Below are positions 1 to 5,112 of a stretch of 9,323 nucleotides of DNA, in pieces. Source of the DNA: Pseudomonadota bacterium (GTDB lineage: Bacteria; Myxococcota_A; Polyangia; Polyangiales; Polyangiaceae); contig JAEWRL010000040.1 in assembly GCA_023398955.1 (NCBI GenBank), forward strand, positions 1 through 9,323, in the 5' to 3' direction. The translations under genes and the position numbers were made by a program. The notes under the pieces were generated by a model. The model made no database searches. It saw only the letters and a list, made by a program, of their open reading frames with translations, and was not told the DNA's origin. Position 1 is the first letter of the stretch; each line of letters opens with the position of its first letter.

Positions 1-88
1 TCTGGCGTAGCTCGTCAACGGTTGTCTGCCGAGAATGTGAGCTCTCGTCCATCGCGTGGTTCGCTTCTGCCAAGCATGCGCCAAGCCT

Positions 89-130
89 GGGTCATTTCTC
101 GCGAGCATACCCGGGTCATTTCTCCCGAGC
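89..130. repeat. Near-perfect 18-bp direct repeat, two copies 24 bp apart
   Basis: The copies GGGTCATTTCTCGCGAGC (89-106) and GGGTCATTTCTCCCGAGC (113-130) differ at one base and are separated by 6 bp. They lie outside any supported gene. Closely spaced repeats beginning GGGTCA with a short T-run are reminiscent of the multiple terminal repeats of IS21-like elements. No transposase gene or matching far end is visible, so that link is only a guess. Confidence 0.7.
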
Positions 131-280
131 GCTGAAGCGCATCGCCACCCGACAGCCCGCCTTACAGGCAAAGCTCTCCTATCACAGCGGCGTGCAGGCT
201 CCTTCGTTGATGGCCAAGTGGGACCCTGCCTCATCAAGGGACCTGCTGTTCCGTAAGGTCAGGTCGCGGCGCGTGGAAGG

Positions 281-295
281 CCGCCGTCGCGGCGG
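281..295 (-). terminator. Possible weak terminator hairpin after the CotH-family gene
   Basis: A perfect 6-bp stem, CCGCCG/CGGCGG with a 3-nt loop, starts 18 nt past the minus-strand stop codon. No U-tract follows it on the minus strand, so it is not a canonical intrinsic terminator. In such GC-rich sequence a stem of this size can also arise by chance. Confidence 0.25.
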
Positions 296-313
296 GTGGC
301 TGTGTGCCATCGA

Positions 314-1729
314 CTATTCGGTTGCCTCCATGAGGGCCTCGAGCCTGGCGCGCATGGCGGGGATCCCCAAGCGCATCCACTCAACGGCATCGTCGAAGGT
401 AGAGTACATGTCCGGCGTCGGATCGGCATGCGCCGCCTCCTGGATGAAGGCCTTGTGCGCGTCGATCTTCGCCTGCATGGCGGCAACCCCGAAGGGGCCG
501 TCGAGGAGCTCCTGGGCAGCGGCGCGCCAGGCGGTCGGGTCGTTAGCCAGCACTCGGAGCACGGGGTCGCAGGCGGGGGCGCGCGCCAGGCCACCCCAAT
601 AGGCATAGGTCTCCGTGCAGTCCTCCTGTAGCTCCGTCCAGTGCGACGCAGCGTGGTCCGGATTGATCCAGAAGCTCGATTCGAGATCCCAGGGGATGAG
701 GCTGAAGCTCTCGGGACCTTCCTCGTACAAGTAGAAGTTGTGGTTGTTCGCCACGACGCCGTCCGTCCAGAAGTAGGTAATGCCGTCGTAGGCTGCGACC
801 GCATCCTCGACAGCCAAGAACCGAGCCAGGTAGTCGAGGTCGAGATACTGGCTCAGCACGTCGCGCAGCTCCTGCTCGCTCGCTGTTTGAACGGCCTCCG
901 CGAAGGTTACGAAAGCGTCGACGTTGGCCTCCTCTTCGTTGGTCTTGAGCCCCGCGAGGATGGCGTCGTGGCTCGCTACGGAGGGCCACACCTCTTTGTA
1001 GAGGTTGCCGTCGGGGTTCTCGGGCCAACGATCGGCCGTAAAGCGCCCATCCACCTGCTCGACCATGCCGTAGAGTCCCTGCGACTCCCCGTTCACGTGC
1101 AGGACCGCCCACGAGGCGCGTGGTGTCACGATGCCCATCCCCCGAAATAGATCGTAGGAGACCTTCTCCTTCATGCGGCTGTCGTCATGGCGGTAGGCAT
1201 GGAAGTTCAGCCGCTTCAGCCCGTAAAACCGCTTGTCCTTGTCATACTCGCTAAACTTCGCCTTCATGCTGAGACGCGGACACACGAGCTCTCCGTCCTC
1301 GAAGCATTCGATGAGGGAGCCGTAGTTGCCCTTGAAGCGGACGGCAATCTCACCGAGCTGGCGCCCCTCGAAGCAGGCCTGCGCCGGGACGTATTCTTCG
1401 TCGAGCGCGTTCGCTTTGAGGTCCTCCCACTGTTCAGGAGGCATGTAGAAATGGAAGGTAGGGACGTGTGGGTAGTCGAAGAGCTGATCGGCGTCGGCGT
1501 CCGCCAGCTCGGGATCGGGAGGCTCACAGTCAGCCGCGTCGCCTAGGTGACCGGACCCATCCCCGCCCGCACCGCCGACCGTGCCATCCGGCCCACCGCC
1601 GCCTACGCCATTCATCGCGCCAGCGACTGCGTACACGGTCCTGTCGTCCGAGTCCCCACCGCCACACGCAGGGGTCGCCAGGACCAAAGCTACTGAGATT
1701 ATCCACGTCACTGAGGAAGTGTCGTTCAT
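314..1729 (-). CDS. CotH-kinase-family lipoprotein
   Basis: This 471-residue secreted protein resembles the CotH family, the atypical protein kinases first described from Bacillus spore coats; CotH-like domains also occur in Mucorales surface invasins and in some dockerin-bearing proteins of cellulolytic clostridia. The start is fixed by AAGGAG 6 nt upstream of ATG. Residues 7-21 form a hydrophobic signal segment ending at Cys22 (TPAC, a slightly atypical lipobox), followed by a Gly-rich linker (about 39-60). The kinase-like domain spans about 90-465. Visible family motifs are the RFKGNYGS loop (131-138, equivalent to the RGNSS loop), Lys156/Lys158, the LNFHAYRHDDSRMKEK block (174-189), SYDLFRGMGIVTPR (191-204), GLYGMVEQVD (218-227), NHNFYLYE (329-336) and LIPWDLE (344-350). 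The last motif has Glu where many relatives have Asp, so metal binding may differ. Six further cysteines suggest disulfides and an extracytoplasmic location. It is probably the last gene of the leftward operon with the thaumatin-like and GH128 genes. Kinase activity is inferred from family only. Confidence 0.88.
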   Translation of the reverse strand: MNDTSSVTWIISVALVLATPACGGGDSDDRTVYAVAGAMNGVGGGGPDGTVGGAGGDGSGHLGDAADCEPPDPELADADADQLFDYPHVPTFHFYMPPEQWEDLKANALDEEYVPAQACFEGRQLGEIAVRFKGNYGSLIECFEDGELVCPRLSMKAKFSEYDKDKRFYGLKRLNFHAYRHDDSRMKEKVSYDLFRGMGIVTPRASWAVLHVNGESQGLYGMVEQVDGRFTADRWPENPDGNLYKEVWPSVASHDAILAGLKTNEEEANVDAFVTFAEAVQTASEQELRDVLSQYLDLDYLARFLAVEDAVAAYDGITYFWTDGVVANNHNFYLYEEGPESFSLIPWDLESSFWINPDHAASHWTELQEDCTETYAYWGGLARAPACDPVLRVLANDPTAWRAAAQELLDGPFGVAAMQAKIDAHKAFIQEAAHADPTPDMYSTFDDAVEWMRLGIPAMRARLEALMEATE

Positions 1730-1735
1730 AAGCTA

Positions 1736-1741
1736 CTCCTT
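1736..1741 (-). promoter_or_regulatory. Ribosome binding site of the CotH-family gene
   Basis: AAGGAG on the minus strand lies 6 nt upstream of the ATG at 1729. It supports this start and shows that the gene has its own strong translation signal despite the 139-nt gap to the gene before it. Confidence 0.8.
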
Positions 1742-1821
1742 GAGCACACGACGCCTGGAATGGGCGCGAAGACGAGCCACCAATCTTGTTTTGTCTACGC
1801 CCACGGTGTCAGCTTTGGTCG

Positions 1822-1833
1822 CTGAGAGCTCAG
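1822..1833. promoter_or_regulatory. Short palindrome in the thaumatin/CotH gap
   Basis: CTGAG-AG-CTCAG is a perfect 5-bp inverted repeat in the 139-nt space between the thaumatin-like stop and the CotH-family start. On the minus strand the stretch following it is relatively A/T-rich, containing GACAAAACAAGATT. The gap could hold a secondary promoter or an operator, or the palindrome could be chance; I see no convincing -35/-10 pair. Confidence 0.2.
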
Positions 1834-1868
1834 GAAATCGCCCTGGGCCGCAGCACCCCCATCGAGCA

Positions 1869-2714
1869 TCAGTCCTCGGGACAGAAGACGATATCCCAAT
1901 CCTCTCCGGCGCAGGCGCGCATCGGGCTCGGATCAGTGCCGTGCTGATCGTCCCCCGACCAAGCATAGGCGTCGTCGCAAGACTCGAAGTACTGGGCGAC
2001 GATGCTGTTCGGGTCGTCCCGCTCCGGGCTGACGCAGGCGACGACCGCGCCGCTCGCATCGGTGAACCGGCCCTCCGTGGGACAGCCAGCGAGGAAGCTC
2101 TGCGCGCAGGTCAGTACCTGGCAGTCGGGGCGCGCCACGGGCACTATCTGCAGCGGGAGGTTGTGCGCGTCGACGTGACTGATGTTGTACCAGTCGAAGT
2201 CGTTGAAGTCGGTGTTGAAAGTGAACTCGGCCAGGGTGTGATGCTCCCCGCCTGGATCGCTCCCCACCCAACCCCAGTAGCGCTTCGAGGAGAGGGCCTC
2301 CGTGGCGCTGCCGATGTCGACGCAAGCGAGGGCACTTGGCGCGATCTCTCCGCCCTCGATGTCACTGCCCCTGTACGTAACGGGTCCATCACAGCGGTTG
2401 ACGAAGACGAGGGTCGTGAGACCGTCCCCATCAATGCGGCAGCCGAAGTCAGCGGCGTCTGGTGCCGCCCCGGTGCCGCCGCTGGACCCTCCGGCGGATG
2501 CAGGGTTTCCACCACCGGGGCCCGCGCCTGCGCCTGCGCTCCCTCCCGGAGCCTCATCGGTCGACGCCCCGCCACCCGAGTCGAAGTCCGCTGAACCGCC
2601 CGAACCCTTGACGGCATCACTCGCACAGCCGACGGCGACGAACGCCAGGCCCGCCACGACGAGGAGAGAAGAGGATTCGAGCGCGCGGAGTCGTGGAGGA
2701 GAGCGTTTCGTCAT
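1869..2714 (-). CDS. Thaumatin-like lipoprotein
   Basis: This is a 281-residue secreted protein of the thaumatin/PR-5 family, whose members bind and sometimes hydrolyse beta-1,3-glucan and are often antifungal. The ATG at 2714 is chosen over in-frame upstream codons because AAAGGAG lies 5 nt before it and a clean signal peptide follows (Arg/Lys-rich 3-10, hydrophobic 15-29, lipobox VGC with Cys30). A Gly/Ala/Ser linker covers about 37-87. The thaumatin domain covers about 92-279: TLVFVNRC (101-108), WGWVGS (148-152), AEFTFN (162-167), WYNISHVDAHNLPLQI (175-190), the Cys-rich CQVLTC...CP block (198-212), FESCDDAYAWSGDD (243-256) and DIVFCP (274-279). It has exactly ten cysteines (92, 108, 131, 198, 203, 211, 227, 246, 268, 278), the number in small ten-Cys thaumatin-like proteins rather than the sixteen of classical ones. 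By eye, two acidic-cleft REDDD positions look changed (Asn177 for Asp; no Arg in the WxR position). It follows the GH128 gene by 38 nt and probably shares its transcript and substrate. Confidence 0.9.
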   Translation of the reverse strand: MTKRSPPRLRALESSSLLVVAGLAFVAVGCASDAVKGSGGSADFDSGGGASTDEAPGGSAGAGAGPGGGNPASAGGSSGGTGAAPDAADFGCRIDGDGLTTLVFVNRCDGPVTYRGSDIEGGEIAPSALACVDIGSATEALSSKRYWGWVGSDPGGEHHTLAEFTFNTDFNDFDWYNISHVDAHNLPLQIVPVARPDCQVLTCAQSFLAGCPTEGRFTDASGAVVACVSPERDDPNSIVAQYFESCDDAYAWSGDDQHGTDPSPMRACAGEDWDIVFCPED

Positions 2715-2719
2715 GGTAG

Positions 2720-2726
2720 CTCCTTT
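2720..2726 (-). promoter_or_regulatory. Ribosome binding site of the thaumatin-like gene
   Basis: AAAGGAG on the minus strand sits 5 nt before the ATG at 2714. It decides the start among several closely spaced in-frame ATG codons further upstream, which would place extra residues in front of the signal peptide and overlap the GH128 gene. Confidence 0.8.
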
Positions 2727-2752
2727 CGTCATCATCTTCGAACTCTGGAGAG

Positions 2753-3754
2753 TCATCGAGGGTCGCAATCGCGGTTCTGCGGAGCGCCCACGTACCTTCG
2801 TCCCAGCTCGGTGAGCACGCCGTCGGCGCCCAGCAGATCGACGTGGGCCATGTTGTCGGCGCGCCCAGAGAACCACGCGTACCGCATGATCCGCGGCTCC
2901 TCCTCGAGGTAGGCCACGGCGTCCTCCATGAAGGCGATCTGAGCCGCCTCGTCAGCGGGGTCGTCGCAGGCAAATTCCGTGAGCCACAGCGGCAAATCGA
3001 ACTCCGCCTTGTAGCGTTCGACGTGATCGATGAGCCAAGCTGCCCGGTTCCCTCCCGAGCCGGCACAGCCCACGTAAATGTGCATCGCAACATAGTCCAC
3101 GCGGCACCCGTCACAAGCTGCGAAGAACTCGTGCAGGTAGTGGAAGGGATCGGTATCCTGGCAGTCTCCGCCGCAGTAGTTTACGGCCGGCGAAGCCAGC
3201 GCCAACCCGTGCGCGGCGGCAATGCTCTCGAGCTCGGGCCACAGTGCCGCGGCTTCACGCGCGGAGATGTTTGCCTGCGCGCCAAAGTTGGGCTCATTGA
3301 AGCCGAGCAGCGTCTGGGCGCCGTCCGGGATCTCCGCTTCGGCCGCGCGACGATCGGTACCGGCCCCCCAGATCATCGGCACGTACGCCACCTTCAGGGC
3401 GCGATAGGCGGCTTCGGTCAGGCCGCGATCGGCCGTGAAGGCCCAGTTGTACCACCAACTCACGCCAGCCGAGAGCGCGCGGAGATCGGCCTCGGAATGG
3501 TGCCCGTAGGCGACTCCGCGCTTGCAGCCACGGGGCTCCACGGCCGTACCCGCCCTGCCGGCAGCCCCGTCCTCGAGTGCCCCCGATGCGCCATCGCCGG
3601 AATGCCACGGAGCCGCGCCTGCAACCCCAGCCGCGCGAGGTCCATCCTCCTCGTCGCAAGCGGCAGTGAGCAAAGCCACCAAAGCCACCAAAGAGAGCAA
3701 AGCCACCAAAGAGAGTTGCGGGACGACGCAGCGCTGTGACACGCCCCCTAGCAT
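2753..3754 (-). CDS. GH128-family endo-beta-1,3-glucanase lipoprotein
   Basis: This 333-residue secreted enzyme matches the glycoside hydrolase 128 / Asl1-like catalytic core, whose characterised members cleave beta-1,3-glucan by a retaining mechanism. The ATG at 3754 is preceded by AAGGGAG with a short 3-nt spacer; GTG at 3742 is an alternative that still keeps the signal peptide. Residues 10-32 are strongly hydrophobic (LSLVALLSLVALVALL), ending at Cys33, with Asp34 at position +2. A short Gly/Ala-rich linker covers about 40-75. The barrel covers about 79-325. Visible GH128 hallmarks are SWWYNW (99-104), YVPMIWG (124-130), LLGFNEPN (149-156) with likely acid/base Glu154, SPAVNYCGGDC (188-198), YVAMHIYVGC (221-230), LWLTEFAC (256-263) with likely nucleophile Glu260, and RYAWFSGR (291-298). 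Both catalytic glutamates are present, so activity is plausible. It is the first gene of the leftward operon, ahead of the thaumatin-like gene. Family assignment is firm; the exact substrate (laminarin, fungal or oomycete glucan, callose) is inferred. Confidence 0.9.
   Translation of the reverse strand: MLGGVSQRCVVPQLSLVALLSLVALVALLTAACDEEDGPRAAGVAGAAPWHSGDGASGALEDGAAGRAGTAVEPRGCKRGVAYGHHSEADLRALSAGVSWWYNWAFTADRGLTEAAYRALKVAYVPMIWGAGTDRRAAEAEIPDGAQTLLGFNEPNFGAQANISAREAAALWPELESIAAAHGLALASPAVNYCGGDCQDTDPFHYLHEFFAACDGCRVDYVAMHIYVGCAGSGGNRAAWLIDHVERYKAEFDLPLWLTEFACDDPADEAAQIAFMEDAVAYLEEEPRIMRYAWFSGRADNMAHVDLLGADGVLTELGRRYVGAPQNRDCDPR
3671..3715. repeat. Tandem repeat encoding the GH128 signal-peptide core
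   Basis: Two perfect 18-bp copies of CAAAGCCACCAAAGAGAG lie back to back (3680-3697, 3698-3715), preceded by a 9-bp half copy (3671-3679). On the coding (minus) strand they specify the repeated LSLVAL hydrophobic core of the signal peptide. Unit lengths of 9 and 18 bp are multiples of three, so gain or loss of copies would lengthen or shorten the signal peptide without shifting frame. Confidence 0.85.
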
Positions 3755-3907
3755 GCTCTCCCTTCGTGCAGTGCGATAGATGGCTCGGCCTTTGACTCGG
3801 TAACGACATGGACGCCACCACGGCACATGAAGCGAAGCCCGGCCGCGGATACGAGAGGAGCCGGATCACTGGCCACCGGGAGCAGCGACTCCGTGTATCC
3901 TCGGGCC
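3755..3907. promoter_or_regulatory. Divergent intergenic region between the GH128 and methyltransferase genes
   Basis: This 153-nt space separates two genes transcribed away from each other, so promoters for both directions are expected here. A TTGACT hexamer occurs on the plus strand at 3792-3797, but no good -10 element lies at the right distance. I cannot name a promoter or operator with confidence. The methyltransferase could start further upstream (GTG 3893 or ATG 3827), which would shrink the region. Confidence 0.4.
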
Positions 3908-4882
3908 ATGCCTTCCACCGACTTGAACACCCTACTGAGCCGAGTTCGATCATTCATGGAGGCGCGCGTCTTGCTCACTGCAGCCGAGCTCGACCTCTTC
4001 TCCGACTTGGAGCAAGCGCCATCGACTGCCGCCGAGCTAGCGGCGCGGCGCGGATACGCACTAGGTCCGCTGATCCACCTTCTCGATGCCATAACGGCCC
4101 TCGGTCTCCTACAGAAGAGTACTGGAGTCTACCGTCCAGCACCCCAGGCTTGCCCTCTCCTCTGTCGTGACTCTGAGACGTCCGTGCTGCCAATGCTGCT
4201 GCACCAATCCAACTTGTGGCGCAGTTGGTCGACGCTCACCGACAGGATCGATCCCGACGGCGCCCAGCAGCGTCAACCTGCCTGGACAGAATCGTTCATC
4301 GGCGCCATGCACGTCATCGCGCGTGGCCAGGCGCCTGAGCTCGTCAAGAAGGTGGGGCTCGGAGAGGCGCGTCGCCTCTTGGACGTCGGCGGTGCCTCCG
4401 GGACCTACACGGAGGCATTCGTGAACGAGTCTTCGGAGCTCCGGGCGACGCTCTTCGATCGGCCCGAGGTCATCGAGCTGGCGCGCCAACGCTTGCATGA
4501 CGCGCCCTGCGCAGCGCGAGTCGAGTTTGCCGCAGGCGACTTCCTCACTGACCCGCTCCCGACTGGGCACGACCTAGCCTGGCTCTCCGCCATCATCCAT
4601 TCCTGCTCTCCGGAGGAGATCTGCTGCCTCTTCACCAACGTGGCGCAGGCTCTCCTCCCGGGTGGACGCATCGTCGTGCGGGACTACGTGATGAACAGCG
4701 ACCGCACGGCGCCCGCGGGCGGAGCGCTCTTCGCGGTGAACATGCTCGTCAACACAAAGGGCGGGAGCACCTACACCTTGGACGAGATCGGAGGATGGCT
4801 CGAAGGAGCCGGCTTCTCGCGCGTGAGGCAGATTGCCGCCACAGAGACGATGGACTCCCTGGTCGAGGCGTTTCTCGCGTAG
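3908..4882 (+). CDS. SAM-dependent O-methyltransferase (plant COMT-like / Methyltransf_2 type)
   Basis: This 324-residue cytosolic enzyme transfers a methyl group from S-adenosylmethionine, probably to a hydroxyl of a small molecule. An N-terminal winged-helix dimerisation domain (about 1-95) contains FMEARVLLTAAELDLF (16-31), typical of this family. The Rossmann domain follows: SAM motif I LLDVGGASGTY (157-167), acidic Asp184 in FDRPEV, the AGDFLTDPLP block (209-218), His231 at the position of the family's catalytic His-Asp-Trp motif (here HSC), LLPGGRIVVRD (249-259), and NMLVNTKGG (278-286) before the C-terminal helix. Asp after the His is replaced by Ser, so the catalytic details may differ. 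The start at ATG 3908 gives the usual family N-terminus but has a poor ribosome binding site. GTG 3893, with GGGAG 10 nt upstream, and ATG 3827 are alternatives. It is the only predicted cytosolic product in the window. Substrate unknown. Confidence 0.85.
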   Translation: MPSTDLNTLLSRVRSFMEARVLLTAAELDLFSDLEQAPSTAAELAARRGYALGPLIHLLDAITALGLLQKSTGVYRPAPQACPLLCRDSETSVLPMLLHQSNLWRSWSTLTDRIDPDGAQQRQPAWTESFIGAMHVIARGQAPELVKKVGLGEARRLLDVGGASGTYTEAFVNESSELRATLFDRPEVIELARQRLHDAPCAARVEFAAGDFLTDPLPTGHDLAWLSAIIHSCSPEEICCLFTNVAQALLPGGRIVVRDYVMNSDRTAPAGGALFAVNMLVNTKGGSTYTLDEIGGWLEGAGFSRVRQIAATETMDSLVEAFLA

Positions 4883-4894
4883 GCTTGTCCCCAG

Positions 4895-4938
4895 GTGCCG
4901 CCCCAGCCATCCCTACCCCCTCGTCCCATTGGCGGCAC
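4895..4938 (+). terminator. Inverted repeat after the methyltransferase gene
   Basis: GTGCCGCC (4895-4902) and GGCGGCAC (4931-4938) form a perfect 8-bp inverted repeat around a 28-nt, C-rich loop, beginning 12 nt past the stop codon. The loop is long and no T-run follows, so this is at best a weak terminator. The rest of the 230-nt gap to the next gene shows nothing else I can name. Confidence 0.25.
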
Positions 4939-5112
4939 GCGGCCCGCGGACGAAAGAATCATCGACGAGCACCGCGTCTCTCGGCGCTCGGACGAGGGTT
5001 CGAGCCAGTCTGCTTCACCGAAAGGGGTGGCGATGCAGCGAGAAATATGCATGCCTTGGGGCCTCGGCGACTACCTCATCGGTGTGCGTTTCGTCTCGCA
5101 CGCCAAGATCAC

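Larger units (their letters stand above)
1..313. other. Gene-free stretch downstream of the CotH-family gene
   Basis: I find no credible coding region here. Short open frames exist on the plus strand, but they have no ribosome binding site, no recognisable family and a composition expected of GC-rich noncoding DNA. The visible structure is an 18-bp direct repeat (89-106 and 113-130) and a GC-rich hairpin (281-295) just beyond the stop codon of the minus-strand CotH-family gene. The stretch could be the edge of a neighbouring element or a degraded remnant, but nothing in the window decides this. Confidence 0.5.

Noticed and set aside
56..256. Small plus-strand open frame of 66 codons with a repeated PGSFL
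   Set aside because: The repeated residues come from the 18-bp DNA repeat. There is no ribosome binding site and no recognisable family.
314..1729. Sporulation-specific coat role for the CotH-family gene
   Set aside because: The name reflects the Bacillus founder only. This protein has a lipoprotein signal and glucan-related neighbours, and no sporulation gene is visible.
1581..2594. Long plus-strand open frame of 337 codons
   Set aside because: It lies antisense to the thaumatin-like gene and the start of the CotH-family gene. Both of those have ribosome binding sites and family motifs, and this frame has neither.
2715..2876. Longer N-terminus for the thaumatin-like protein
   Set aside because: It would place 54 Arg-rich residues before the signal peptide and overlap the GH128 gene. 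The AAAGGAG motif fixes the start at 2714.
2843..3739. Long plus-strand open frame of 298 codons
   Set aside because: It is antisense to the GH128 gene, whose catalytic motifs are intact. Its translation matches no family I know and reflects GC-rich codon bias.
4996..5006. tRNA T-arm-like string GGGTTCGAGCC
   Set aside because: The flanking bases do not form the T stem, and no acceptor, anticodon or D arm is present around it.
4795..5112. N-terminal extension of the propeller-like lipoprotein
   Set aside because: It would overlap the methyltransferase gene and bury the lipoprotein signal peptide inside the protein. The MKK start at 5113 gives a normal signal peptide.
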